Of a stretch of DNA of 38,240 bases, positions 8,005 through 15,973 are shown in pieces. This DNA is from Acidimicrobiales bacterium. GTDB lineage: Bacteria > Actinomycetota > Acidimicrobiia > Acidimicrobiales > JAKAVM01. The DNA is taken from NCBI GenBank assembly GCA_027452005.1, contig DAIDHF010000024.1:1-38240 (forward strand), read 5' to 3'. The translations under genes were made by a program, and so were the position numbers. The notes under the pieces are model-generated. The model was given only the letters and a program-made list of their open reading frames with translations. It did no database searches and was not told the origin of the DNA. Each line of letters opens with the position of its first letter. Positions within the stretch are counted from its first letter, which is position 1.

Positions 8005-8038
8005 CGCCAGAGCGAGCGCAAAATTGCCAAATGATCTA
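8005..8038 (+). pseudogene. Direct repeat, copy 2: remnant of a response regulator 3' end
   Basis: Read in the matching frame this stretch encodes QSERKIAK followed by TGA, against QSERIIPK-TGA at the end of the intact response regulator (6886-6920). Similarity fades on both sides, and one base is missing relative to the intact gene. It is best read as the surviving 3' tip of a duplicated or older response regulator gene. The rest of the 7966-8412 gap holds no convincing gene, apart from a probable promoter at 8314-8341. Confidence 0.55.
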
Positions 8039-8313
8039 AACGAGGTCCTTCCCAGACAGCTGGCAGTATGGTCTCGGTCTCTTTGGCGAGTGGTACCTTG
8101 GGGCCTGGCCTGCTGCTCGTGTAGTCGGAACTATATTTCCACGAGTTTGCTGACGATGTGCCAAGCAGATTACTGACCCCGAACTTCTTTCGTGATTGTT
8201 CATTTCCTACTCCCTCTTGGGTGTTGCTCAATTGGTTTTTCTTGATGATCTTATGATCGCAGGCCACCTACCCAAAATGAAGATATATCTAGACCAACTT
8301 TGAGTAGTGCAAA

Positions 8314-8341
8314 TTGACTAGGGTCCCCGGTCAAGGTTAAT
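8314..8341 (+). promoter_or_regulatory. Candidate promoter of the CAP-like protein gene
   Basis: TTGACT at 8314-8319 (5/6 to the -35 consensus) is followed after 16 bp by GTTAAT at 8336-8341 (4/6 to the -10). It lies about 70 bp before the ATG at 8413. Confidence 0.35.
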
Positions 8342-8412
8342 ACCAATTACCCAGGGTCTTTTGGCGCAATTAGCACTTCAAAGGTCACTGGAGACCGGTC
8401 ACAGTTATAAGC

Positions 8413-9510
8413 ATGAACAAGACAACAACATGCACACAACGCCCCAGTGGACCGCTCGGCCGAACTAGCGCCAGTCAGGTCAGGCCAACTCAAAACCACC
8501 TCGGGGGACCACAAGGGAACTGTCAGCTAAGGAGTCAACAAAGACCGTCTAGACCAAAGTGCTCAGGTCGCGCAACACCTCTGAGCACAACCCATCCCCA
8601 AGGTGTCATCAGGCCGTCGGGGCTTAGGACATCCGGGTCTCCCTGCACGCGTACGCGCCGACCCCAACAGAGACAAACTTGTCCTAGGACCTCTAGGGTC
8701 GTTCAGTCCACTCGACCTAGACAAGTTACTCGTCCGGCCAGCCAGACAAAGAGGCAAGTTCACAAAAAGTCTAATATTGGATTACGACTTATAAACTTGA
8801 TTTCACTTCTTACAATGGCCACTTGTGTGATCGCTGGGGTTATTGCCTTAGCATCAATGGGAACTTTTTCAAAGATCATTGAAGATATTCATCTTCCGGT
8901 ATCACAAGGGGTCTACTCAGACGCATCCAATCCATCCGTGTCTCTAGCTCCATCTCCAAACTTCTTCAACGCTTGTAACCCCAATACAATTGACAACTCT
9001 CAAGGATGTATTCAAGCGACGCAGAGCGCCATAGACCGTGCCCGCAAGATCGAAGGTCTAGGCCCCATCGAGTTACCAAGCGACTTTGCCCAACTGTCTG
9101 CTCCAGTGCAACTTTTAGATGTTATTAACCAAGAGAGGACTGCACGAGGTTATCGAAGAGTTGATCACCTCTCAAGCTATCTAACTTCAGTGTCTAAGAG
9201 GGGAGCGACTACCAACTCGGACCCCTCCCCAAGCCAGTCGTGGGCCGGGAACTTCACCGCCAATTGGGCCGGGGGAATCCCAAATGCTCTCGCAGCTGAC
9301 TACATGTGGCTCTATGACGACGGCGTTGGGAGTCCTAATGTTAACTGTCAAATCTCTAGTGATCCTGGTTGTTGGGGCCACCGAAATGCTATTCTGGCAC
9401 ATTTCCCCAAGTCAGGTTCGCTGAGCTTCGGTGCTTCCCTAGTTGCCGAGTCTTCTTCCGGCCAGGGATATTATGACTCAATTGCCATGGTGCTTGGAAT
9501 CGCCTCTTAG
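8413..9510 (+). CDS. Membrane-anchored CAP/SCP-like protein with cationic cytoplasmic tail
   Basis: A 365-residue protein in three parts. Residues 1 to about 119 are rich in Arg, Thr, Ser, Pro and Gln, and contain no Asp or Glu. Residues about 121-150 form one transmembrane helix (LINLISLLTMATCVIAGVIA). Residues about 230-365 are an exported domain resembling the bacterial CAP/SCP fold: VQLLDVINQERTARGYRRVD near its start and the actinobacterial-style PGCWGHRNAILAHFP near its end. Topology by the positive-inside rule puts the basic tail in the cytoplasm. CAP-domain function in bacteria is mostly unknown. No good Shine-Dalgarno precedes the ATG, so the start is uncertain, but the frame is open through the tail. 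Confidence 0.65.
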   Translation: MNKTTTCTQRPSGPLGRTSASQVRPTQNHLGGPQGNCQLRSQQRPSRPKCSGRATPLSTTHPQGVIRPSGLRTSGSPCTRTRRPQQRQTCPRTSRVVQSTRPRQVTRPASQTKRQVHKKSNIGLRLINLISLLTMATCVIAGVIALASMGTFSKIIEDIHLPVSQGVYSDASNPSVSLAPSPNFFNACNPNTIDNSQGCIQATQSAIDRARKIEGLGPIELPSDFAQLSAPVQLLDVINQERTARGYRRVDHLSSYLTSVSKRGATTNSDPSPSQSWAGNFTANWAGGIPNALAADYMWLYDDGVGSPNVNCQISSDPGCWGHRNAILAHFPKSGSLSFGASLVAESSSGQGYYDSIAMVLGIAS

Positions 9511-9618
9511 CGGCTGGATCCCACAAATTATGTGATTCTCATGCAAAACCAGGCATATTAGTTGTAGGTTATTAGGAAAGTGATTAGTTCACATCTGAGG
9601 GAAAAGAAGAGTTAGTAG

Positions 9619-10260
9619 ATGACCATAGTAATTATATTTCTCGTAGTCTTGTTGCTCGTGTTCTTGACAATTGCAGTTCTCCAACGAAGAGCGGCAAATT
9701 CTTCTGGGTCCTTTGGATCGTCGTCTGGATCATCCAAGCCACCGGGTTCAGGTCTATCGATGCCCAAATTGGGCAAGAAGTCAAAAGGAACCCCGGCGAC
9801 ACCCGTTGGAGGATTTTCATTAGATAGCGGTCGGCTGGGCCAAGGACCTCCACCGGGAATGGCTCCGGGAATGGCTCCGGGAATGGGCCAAGGACCGCCG
9901 CCGGGAATGGCTCCGGGAATGGCTCCTGGAATGGGCCAAGGACCTCCACCGGGAATGGCTCCGGGAATGGCTCCTGGAATGGGCCAAGGACCTCCACCGG
10001 GAATGGCTCCGGGAATGGCTCCGGGAATGCCGCCTGGAATGGCTGGAGCTGGACCGGGTGGACCATACGGGGCTCAACCACAGATTCAGCCCGGACCAGT
10101 GTCGGCGCCAGCTGCCCCTCCGGTTAGTTCATCAATACCGGCTGGATGGAACAGTGATCCATCGGGCAAGTTTCACCTGCGTTACTGGGATGGAAACGCC
10201 TGGACTGGTCACGTTACCAACCATGACGGGAGCCAGGCTTTCGATCCTCCACCGTCCTAG
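9619..10260 (+). CDS. Membrane-anchored Gly/Pro/Met-repeat protein with DUF2510 domain
   Basis: A 213-residue protein starting with a transmembrane helix (IVIIFLVVLLLVFLTIAVL, residues 3-21). A Ser/Gly/Lys-rich stretch follows, then four tandem 16-residue units GQGPPPGMAPGMAPGM (about residues 74-137). The C-terminal DUF2510 domain is at about 173-205, recognised from IPAGWNSDPSGKFHLRYWDG and AWTGHV. DUF2510 is a short actinobacterial domain, usually attached to membrane proteins; its role is unknown. GAAGAG lies 8-13 nt before the ATG. It is the second of three consecutive exported or anchored proteins on this strand. Confidence 0.8.
   Translation: MTIVIIFLVVLLLVFLTIAVLQRRAANSSGSFGSSSGSSKPPGSGLSMPKLGKKSKGTPATPVGGFSLDSGRLGQGPPPGMAPGMAPGMGQGPPPGMAPGMAPGMGQGPPPGMAPGMAPGMGQGPPPGMAPGMAPGMPPGMAGAGPGGPYGAQPQIQPGPVSAPAAPPVSSSIPAGWNSDPSGKFHLRYWDGNAWTGHVTNHDGSQAFDPPPS
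9838..10029 (+). repeat. Four tandem 48-bp repeats (coding)
   Basis: Four in-frame 48-bp units start at 9838, 9886, 9934 and 9982. Each encodes GQGPPPGMAPGMAPGM, with only a few silent differences (for example CCTCCA versus CCGCCG). A partial fifth unit follows. Near-identity at the DNA level suggests recent expansion or gene conversion, and the copy number is likely to vary between strains. Confidence 0.9.
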
Positions 10261-10509
10261 TGCGTCGGATTCAACCATCAAAACACCCCGAGGGGACTAG
10301 CAGCTTTAGCCGTCAGGGGAGTTCCACTACGGGGCTGAGTCCCGAAGATGTTAGGTCGTGTCACACTGTCAGGTATGACTTTTGGTGGGGCTGGACTGAC
10401 CCTTCGGACGGCCTTCGGGCACAGCCGAAACGAGTCTGGGGTTTGATGTCAATGAAGCTGTTGGCTTCAGTCGCCAGAAAAGTCACCGAAGTAACTCTGG
10501 ATAAATGTA

Positions 10510-10926
10510 GTGCGTATTGCTAGATTGACTCTGTCTTTAGTCGTGTTGGCAATATTGCTTGCGAGTTGTAGCTCAGCTTCCACTGACCCCACTAAGAAGG
10601 CTGATGCCGTTGGGACGTGTAACGTTGGCGCATTATTTATCGTGCCCAACAAAGTCGTTAGAGGCCAGCATGTTCAGGCAACCTCACCAGCTAAATGTAC
10701 ACCGGGACGCTATCAAGTTGACGTAGTTGAGGTGGGGGCCTTTTCCAATGCTGCCGTCATGGGAACCATGACGGCAGATTCTACCGGAACCATGTCTGGG
10801 GTTCTTGAAATCCCCCGTCAGATTCCCTTGGGATATGCCCGGGCGTATGTCGTGGCAAACTACTCATGTGGAATCAATAGGTCGGTTTGTTCTACCGGGA
10901 TTGCCGGGACTCTCACGATTACATGA
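10510..10926 (+). CDS. Small lipoprotein of unknown function
   Basis: A 138-residue protein with a type II signal peptide: MRIARLTLSLVVLAILLASC, where LASC is the lipobox and Cys20 would be lipidated. The mature part (about 118 residues) contains four Cys apart from the lipid-linked one, and has a beta-rich, Ig-like flavour (GTMTADSTGTMSGVLEIP, GYARAYVVANYSCG). I do not recognise a family. The start is GTG at 10510 without a clear Shine-Dalgarno. The 249 bp before it contain no recognisable gene. Confidence 0.6.
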   Translation: MRIARLTLSLVVLAILLASCSSASTDPTKKADAVGTCNVGALFIVPNKVVRGQHVQATSPAKCTPGRYQVDVVEVGAFSNAAVMGTMTADSTGTMSGVLEIPRQIPLGYARAYVVANYSCGINRSVCSTGIAGTLTIT

Positions 10927-10967
10927 CCCGGTAATACTGCCAGGACCCTCACGACCACTTGGCTGAG

Positions 10968-11786
10968 TTATTTAGCCAGCCCTCGCCTACCACTGGCCAC
11001 AAAGTTAACCGTCTGAACTATAGAATTACGATTTTCCATAAATTTTTTGAAGCCAGTTACTGCTAGTTTGTAGTCGTCGAGAGACAGTACCCCTGACTCA
11101 ACTAGGGGGACAAGATTGACTGGGTCAATCAGAGGGACGAAGTTGTCAATCCCCAACGTGGTTGAGTCTGCGACTGCCAGGTCAAGTCGGACCTCACAGA
11201 GCCCGGCATCGACCAAGATCTTCGTTAGAGATCGCCCAATAAAACGATTCCCGCCTCGTTGACCTTGAGACTCCCAAGCCTTTTGTTGGATCAGACCAAG
11301 TCGATAATCCATCGGTGACGCGATTCCCCACAGGCCACCGTCGACATCAATAACAGCTACCGTGCCATTTGGTTTTAGAAGATTGTAAATCTCTAAGGCG
11401 GCTTGGTCGGGATTGGTCAGGTGCTGAAACACCATTCTTGCCAAGACAAAGTCAAAGCTGGACGGGTTTTCCTTCGAGAATTCTGACAAGTCTTGATTTA
11501 TCAGCGTAACATTCGAAGTTCTCAGGGCATGTTGTCCCGTAGATATATCGTAGAGAGATTGTTCTGGCTCCACTCCGGTAAGATGGGCACCGGGTAGTCT
11601 AGCGCTCAAACGTGACAGAAATGCACCTGAGCCGTGACCGACCTCTAGGATTTGGCTAGCGCTTCCAATCCCCAGGTGGTTGAGAATTTCAAGCTCACTC
11701 TCCCAGGTGAGATCGGCCTGAGCTTCTAGACGCTCTAGTTCACCGGCGAGTCCACCGGCCATAGACTTTGGGTCATAGGAACTCAT
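10968..11786 (-). CDS. SAM-dependent methyltransferase (class I)
   Basis: A 272-residue class I methyltransferase. The SAM-binding motif I is ILEVGHGSGAFL (residues 46-57). It is followed by an acidic motif II (TGVEPEQSLYD), NQDLSEF, FDFVLARMVFQHL and the motif LLKPNGTVAVIDVDGG. It would transfer a methyl group from SAM to a small molecule or peptide; the substrate cannot be read from sequence. The ATG at 11786 lies 10 bp after the P450 stop, so it is the third gene of the radical SAM-P450-methyltransferase operon. By context I infer a tailoring role on the RiPP product of the divergent operon, such as O-, N- or C-terminal methylation, but an independent role is possible. Confidence 0.85.
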   Translation of the reverse strand: MSSYDPKSMAGGLAGELERLEAQADLTWESELEILNHLGIGSASQILEVGHGSGAFLSRLSARLPGAHLTGVEPEQSLYDISTGQHALRTSNVTLINQDLSEFSKENPSSFDFVLARMVFQHLTNPDQAALEIYNLLKPNGTVAVIDVDGGLWGIASPMDYRLGLIQQKAWESQGQRGGNRFIGRSLTKILVDAGLCEVRLDLAVADSTTLGIDNFVPLIDPVNLVPLVESGVLSLDDYKLAVTGFKKFMENRNSIVQTVNFVASGRRGLAK

Positions 11787-11796
11787 TGATCACTTG

Positions 11797-13233
11797 TTAG
11801 CATTTATCGGTTGTCGTCAACTCATGAGGGTCCATGAACAGTCCGAACTTGGGCCGCAGGGTCACGAGGGCCTGGGGGATTACTTGGTGGTCCTCACACA
11901 CCTTCAGGTCAAGAGCCTGCACAATCGTCGACAGGGTGACCACGGCCTCCATCAGGGCAAAACCGCGCCCTATACACTGTCTCGGGCCAAGACCAAAGGG
12001 AAGATATGCGTGGCGGTCCCGGGTCGCGTCATCTTCCAGAAACCTGGCCGGGTTAAAGTTGTTAGGACTTGGCCAGCTCTTGGGATCGTGGTGCAAGATC
12101 CACGGACTCACACACACCAGTGACCCGGGCTCAATGTCGAACCCACCCACTCGTTGCTCGGTCATGGCCCGGCGAGAGATCACCCAGATGGGGGGGTAAA
12201 GCCTCATGGCCTCTTGAATTGCCGACCTGGTCCACTTGAGGCTGGCAAGAAGGTCGGGACCCGGAGGTCGCCCGCCTAGAATCTCGATACATTCGGACCT
12301 AACTCTATCGAGGACTTCTCGGTTTTGGTCGAGCAAAAACAAGGTCCAGGTAAGAGCCTTCGCGGTGGTCTCGTGACCGGCCATGATCATGGTCAAGACC
12401 TGGCTGTGAATCTCGTCGTCGGCAACGCCCATACCCGAGACCGGGTCGCGGTAAGACAACAAGGAAGACAGGAGCTCGTTGGTCGACTCATGTTGTAGTC
12501 CGGTCGTACCCCCTCGGTCTCGTTCGTCTGGCTCTAAATCGCTCAGTTCTAGCTTTCGGGCCTCGATCAACATGGCCACGATAGAGTTCAAGATAGCTGC
12601 CCCTCGTGGATAGCCTTTGGCGTCTTCAATGACCTCGTCGGTGTCAGGGGTGTCACGTGGGTCACCGTGGGACAGGTGGGCGTTTACCGCATCTACGGCC
12701 TTGCCAAATCCGTGCCCGACTCCTGACAAGTCGGCTCCCAACATGGCCCGGGCAACGATTCTGAGGGCCATAGCGGTTAGGTCGTGATCAACCCGGACCC
12801 GATGGCCGTCTCTAGCTGCCTGGGCCCAGGTTGAGCACAGGTTCACGGCCTCTTGGTGCATCATGGGCAAGAACCCCTCGACTCTCTTGCGGGCAAACAT
12901 GGGCTGAGTGATCGAACGTTGCCGTTCCCAGGTCTCTCCGTGGCTGGTCAACAACCCACACCCGAGTAGGGGGGTGAGCATGAAGTCATCCGGGGTGGCC
13001 TGTTTGGTGAACCGGGACTCACCCGACATCATTACTTGGCTAACCAACTCGGGATCAAAGACCGAGTAAACCCGGTCACGCTCGGTCTCGTGGAAGGTTA
13101 CCGGGCCATAGGTCCTATACATGGACTCGAGGAACTCTAGGGGATCCTCTCGAATCTTCTCCATCGTCACCAGGTGACCGGGACCGGGTGGTCTAAGGCC
13201 CAAAACGCTAGGTTTGGAGAGTTGGTCCTTCAA
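11797..13233 (-). CDS. Cytochrome P450
   Basis: A 478-residue heme-thiolate monooxygenase. It has the N-terminal PPGPG motif, the I-helix oxygen-activation motif AGHETTAKALTW (about residue 284), the K-helix ExxR (EAMRL) and the heme loop FGLGPRQCIGRGFA with axial Cys420. No N-terminal membrane anchor is seen, so it is a soluble bacterial P450, which would need external redox partners; none is in the window. The start is TTG at 13233, directly abutting the TGA of the upstream radical SAM gene, with AGGGGAG a few nucleotides before it. This tight coupling indicates a joint function. I infer oxidation (hydroxylation, epoxidation or cross-link formation) in the same pathway as its neighbours. 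Confidence 0.92.
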   Translation of the reverse strand: MKDQLSKPSVLGLRPPGPGHLVTMEKIREDPLEFLESMYRTYGPVTFHETERDRVYSVFDPELVSQVMMSGESRFTKQATPDDFMLTPLLGCGLLTSHGETWERQRSITQPMFARKRVEGFLPMMHQEAVNLCSTWAQAARDGHRVRVDHDLTAMALRIVARAMLGADLSGVGHGFGKAVDAVNAHLSHGDPRDTPDTDEVIEDAKGYPRGAAILNSIVAMLIEARKLELSDLEPDERDRGGTTGLQHESTNELLSSLLSYRDPVSGMGVADDEIHSQVLTMIMAGHETTAKALTWTLFLLDQNREVLDRVRSECIEILGGRPPGPDLLASLKWTRSAIQEAMRLYPPIWVISRRAMTEQRVGGFDIEPGSLVCVSPWILHHDPKSWPSPNNFNPARFLEDDATRDRHAYLPFGLGPRQCIGRGFALMEAVVTLSTIVQALDLKVCEDHQVIPQALVTLRPKFGLFMDPHELTTTDKC

Positions 13234-15285
13234 TCAGGCTCCCCTGGCCAATGAGGTTGTCGGGACGGTCTCATAGAAATAGTCACGCTTGTCTCTCCCT
13301 TGACACCAGGTCAGAAACTCAGCCCAGTCAACTAACCTGTCCCATGACTGTCGGGATCGGGCAACCTGATAGCGGGTCATCTGCTCGGTAAAGTCCGGTT
13401 CATCGCCCTGCGATATTGCCTTATAGGCTGAATACACATCATGGGATAGGACCAGGAAGGTATCCTTGTGGACGTGGGGCAACTTGAGTAGGGCCGAGTT
13501 CAGGGAAAACGACTCGTCCAAGAAAATCAAGTCCTCCTCACTAGCACCTCTTGCTAACATCATCTGGCCAATGAGCTCCTGGGCTTGCTGGTAGAAGTCT
13601 CTCAGCTTCCCGGAAGCAACCAGGCTAACGTACAAATATTGGTCGGCTGGCCACAAAAAGTCTCCCCCCGGACTTCCCTCGAAGAACTCCAGGCCACCGC
13701 TCTGGATGTGTCGGGCCTTGTCAGAAAGAACCTCGTTTGCCCAGGCCACCGTGGGGGCGGTGCTATAGTTCGCTTCAGTAATGGCCTCGATAAAGTATCG
13801 ATACGAGATGTTAGTTCGATAATTGGATACCATAATCGGAATCTGGATGAGCCGGTCAAAGTATAGAAGATCACTATACCAGGCAAACACTTTGGTTCGG
13901 ACCCAGTCATCTTTTGGCATGGCGGTAGTCGACACGACCGTGTCGAGGTACTCTTCCACCTCGGGAACCTCCTCTAGGCGACTGTAGCAACTCCGGATCG
14001 GCTGTGGAACCGTGCTCAGGCCATACCTAGCAATATAAGCCGGATCTCCCATCTCGGCATTGGGGAGGATCGAGCAGTTGTGAAACTGGATGTGGTTGTT
14101 CTGGCCGTCTGCGACGACCTGAGATACGCTCTGGGCAAACCCGTCGTAGGTCTCCCCGGGGAGCCCGATTATGATGTCCGAGTACGTGTATATCCCGTCA
14201 CGGGTGAACCGGCGTTGTAGCTCCTGGAAGGACTCTGAACGAATGTTTGCCCGACGGATGTTTTTTAGCGTCTCCTTGTTGGTGGTCTGAAGTGACAAGG
14301 TCACCCCGATGGTCCTCATGTTGTCGGCCAAGAGCTTTTGAATCTCATAGGACCTCTCGGTCGAGTTCTTAGCGTTCTGGATTGAAATCGCGTACGGGAA
14401 GCCCGTGCGTTTTCTTGACCCGATCACCTTTTGAATTATCTCCAGGTCTCTCGGGAGCATCCCAAAGTTGGCGTCGCAACAGACGATAGAAGTGATCTTG
14501 TGGTTCGCACACCACGCAATCTCGGCCTCCAAGCGGTCCATGTCAAAGCTGTACACCCGAGAGGCCGTGGCCGATCCCCAGTCACAAAACGTGCAAGAGA
14601 ACGGACACCCCCGGTTGGTCTCCCAGGCCATCACCCACTGCTCGTCGGGGTGGGCACTCATTAGCCCGTCAAAGGTCCCGGTCAAGTATGGAGACGGGAT
14701 TTCCGAGAGCTCTTTGGTCCGGCCGGCCTTTGGGTGGACCACGTACTGGTCGGCGTCGTCCAGGTAGCTTATGGCAGCCACGTCGGACCAGTCTCTAGTC
14801 GGTGCCACCTCTAATATCTGGGTGAAGGGCGCCTCACCTTCACCGTGACAGGCCAGGTCTATACACCTGTTTGCACGTAAAAACTCCTCGGACCTATCTG
14901 GTACGTGGGGTCCCCCAAACACTACCAACACGTCCGGGTTGACCCGCTTTAGCTCTCGGGCAATGGCCAGGGATATCTCGACATTCCACACGTAACACGA
15001 AAAACCCACCACATCGGCCTGCGCCAGGCCGTCTACGGCCCGGGCAACTGAACACCGTGAGTAGATCTGGGGGAGCCACTCATATTTGCCAGGTTCCGTC
15101 AGGTAGTGCTGGGCATAGGCCTGGAGCAGTCCGACCGAGTACGGGAGAAAATGAAACGATACCGAGTCTTGACCTTTCGCGGTCTCAGAGTGTTGCCACT
15201 CTAAATCCCAGTTGATCTGGACCAGTCCCACCTTTATGTTTGAGTTACCCAAGTAAGCCCTACATCCCTTTGCGTGTTCGCGCAC
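13234..15285 (-). CDS. B12-binding radical SAM enzyme
   Basis: A 683-residue protein. An N-terminal cobalamin-binding-type domain lies at about residues 15-160 (VGLVQINW, DVVGFSCYVWNVE, VVFGGPHVPDRSEEFL). A radical SAM core follows, with the 4Fe-4S motif CPFSCTFC (Cys227, Cys231, Cys234) in NRGCPFSCTFCDWGSAT, then IIGLPGETYDGF, and a long C-terminal part of unknown function. Family members include class B methyltransferases that methylate unactivated carbons, including in RiPP pathways, but other chemistries exist. No DXH cobalamin-ligand motif is obvious, which is common in this class. The start is GTG at 15285; a downstream TTG or GTG closer to NIKVGLVQI is possible, as no Shine-Dalgarno stands out. 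It is the first gene of the leftward operon, divergent from the RiPP precursor. Confidence 0.88.
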   Translation of the reverse strand: MREHAKGCRAYLGNSNIKVGLVQINWDLEWQHSETAKGQDSVSFHFLPYSVGLLQAYAQHYLTEPGKYEWLPQIYSRCSVARAVDGLAQADVVGFSCYVWNVEISLAIARELKRVNPDVLVVFGGPHVPDRSEEFLRANRCIDLACHGEGEAPFTQILEVAPTRDWSDVAAISYLDDADQYVVHPKAGRTKELSEIPSPYLTGTFDGLMSAHPDEQWVMAWETNRGCPFSCTFCDWGSATASRVYSFDMDRLEAEIAWCANHKITSIVCCDANFGMLPRDLEIIQKVIGSRKRTGFPYAISIQNAKNSTERSYEIQKLLADNMRTIGVTLSLQTTNKETLKNIRRANIRSESFQELQRRFTRDGIYTYSDIIIGLPGETYDGFAQSVSQVVADGQNNHIQFHNCSILPNAEMGDPAYIARYGLSTVPQPIRSCYSRLEEVPEVEEYLDTVVSTTAMPKDDWVRTKVFAWYSDLLYFDRLIQIPIMVSNYRTNISYRYFIEAITEANYSTAPTVAWANEVLSDKARHIQSGGLEFFEGSPGGDFLWPADQYLYVSLVASGKLRDFYQQAQELIGQMMLARGASEEDLIFLDESFSLNSALLKLPHVHKDTFLVLSHDVYSAYKAISQGDEPDFTEQMTRYQVARSRQSWDRLVDWAEFLTWCQGRDKRDYFYETVPTTSLARGA

Positions 15286-15581
15286 ACCGTCTTGCGTGTA
15301 CCTGCCATGTTATATCGATTCTCCCTGTCACGCCCCACGAGATTTTATCTGGTTGCTCTTGTTAGCAATATTGACAAGATAAGTTTTGCAAATGTTAACC
15401 CAATATTTGATTGACAAGTGTGGCAACCTGGACTAGCTTGTCCCATGTACTGAGCGGAGCAGTGTGGTCGGCGTCACCTTATCTTGGGTGAGCCATCTAG
15501 CTTCACGGTGAACTTGCAAGGTACGTAACTAACTCAAATGCTACTTCCCGGTTTTGGCTGGGAAATACGAAAGGAGCAAAT
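15286..15581. promoter_or_regulatory. Divergent control region of the RiPP locus
   Basis: This 296-bp gap serves both operons. Two copies of ATTGACAAG start at 15370 and 15410, exactly 40 bp apart, each containing a perfect TTGACA -35-like hexamer (15371-15376 and 15411-15416). Matching -10 hexamers are poor, which suggests an activator or an alternative promoter. An inverted partner, CTAGCTTGTC, is at 15433-15442. On the minus strand, TAAAAT (complement of 15342-15347) with TTGCTA (complement of 15363-15368) could be the radical SAM promoter, with a short 15-bp spacer. A small palindrome TTCAC-G-GTGAA is at 15502-15512, and a TTCCC/GGGAA hairpin is at 15545-15564. AAGGAG at 15571-15576 is the strong ribosome binding site of the precursor gene. 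Confidence 0.5.
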
Positions 15582-15947
15582 ATGGATGCAGCTGAACGAA
15601 AGAAGTTTGTAGCCAACTACACGAAGCTGTTGACGGCGGCCTGGACTGAAGATGGTCTGGCAGCCCGGCTCAAGTCCGACCCCAATGCCGTGCTGGCCGA
15701 GTTCAATTTCGATATTCCCGCAGGCGCAAAGGTTGAAATAAAGTCTCAGTCCGACGGTGACGGGAATCTGGATCACGCAGTTCAACTCTGGGAAGAAGGA
15801 GCTGCTAGCGGGGTCTACAAGCTCTACGTGACCGAAGAGCCCCAGTACAACGCAGGCGAACTGTCCGAGTCAGACCTCGAGTCTGTGGTTGGTGGTTCAA
15901 GCGTTTCGGCATGTTGCTGCTGCAGTCCATGCTGCACCTGCACCTGA
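15582..15947 (+). CDS. NHLP-family RiPP precursor peptide with polycysteine core
   Basis: A 121-residue precursor. Residues 1-105 are a nitrile-hydratase-alpha-like leader (NHLP): an N-terminal helical region (RKKFVANYTKLLTAAWTEDG), then LKSDPNAVLAEFNFDIPAGA and a long acidic section. It ends LSESDLESVVGG, a double-glycine cleavage site at Gly104-Gly105. The core, residues 106-121 (15897-15944), is SSVSACCCCSPCCTCT: Cys at 111-114, 117, 118 and 120, Ser115, Thr119 and Thr121, plus three Ser further upstream. Such Cys/Ser/Thr runs are substrates for azoline formation by YcaO cyclodehydratases, and the adjacent genes encode exactly that machinery. The ATG at 15582 has AAGGAG 5 nt upstream, the strongest ribosome binding site in the locus. 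A polyazole product is inferred; the ring number is unknown. Confidence 0.93.
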   Translation: MDAAERKKFVANYTKLLTAAWTEDGLAARLKSDPNAVLAEFNFDIPAGAKVEIKSQSDGDGNLDHAVQLWEEGAASGVYKLYVTEEPQYNAGELSESDLESVVGGSSVSACCCCSPCCTCT

Positions 15948-15973
15948 TCTAACTAGTCCTCAAAAAACAGTAC

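Noticed and set aside
7998-8267. 89-residue minus-strand reading frame
   Set aside because: No recognisable domain or start signal, and it runs antisense over the response regulator remnant; probably chance.
9838-10029. Possible CRISPR-like array
   Set aside because: Units are contiguous without spacers and are in-frame coding repeats.
9632-10081. Antisense reading frames with repeated Pro-Phe-Pro-Glu or Ser-His-Ser-Arg units
   Set aside because: They are the reverse-strand image of the 48-bp repeats in the DUF2510 gene, which stay open because the repeat contains no stop in those frames.
10058-10523. Plus-strand frames overlapping the end of the DUF2510 gene and the following gap
   Set aside because: No protein-like features; the DUF2510 frame and the lipoprotein frame explain the coding signal.
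13234-15285. Assignment of the radical SAM enzyme to the RiPP C-methyltransferase family with the CWWG...CGLN motif
   Set aside because: The Fe-S motif here is CPFSCTFCDWG, a different subgroup, so only the broad B12-binding radical SAM call is kept.
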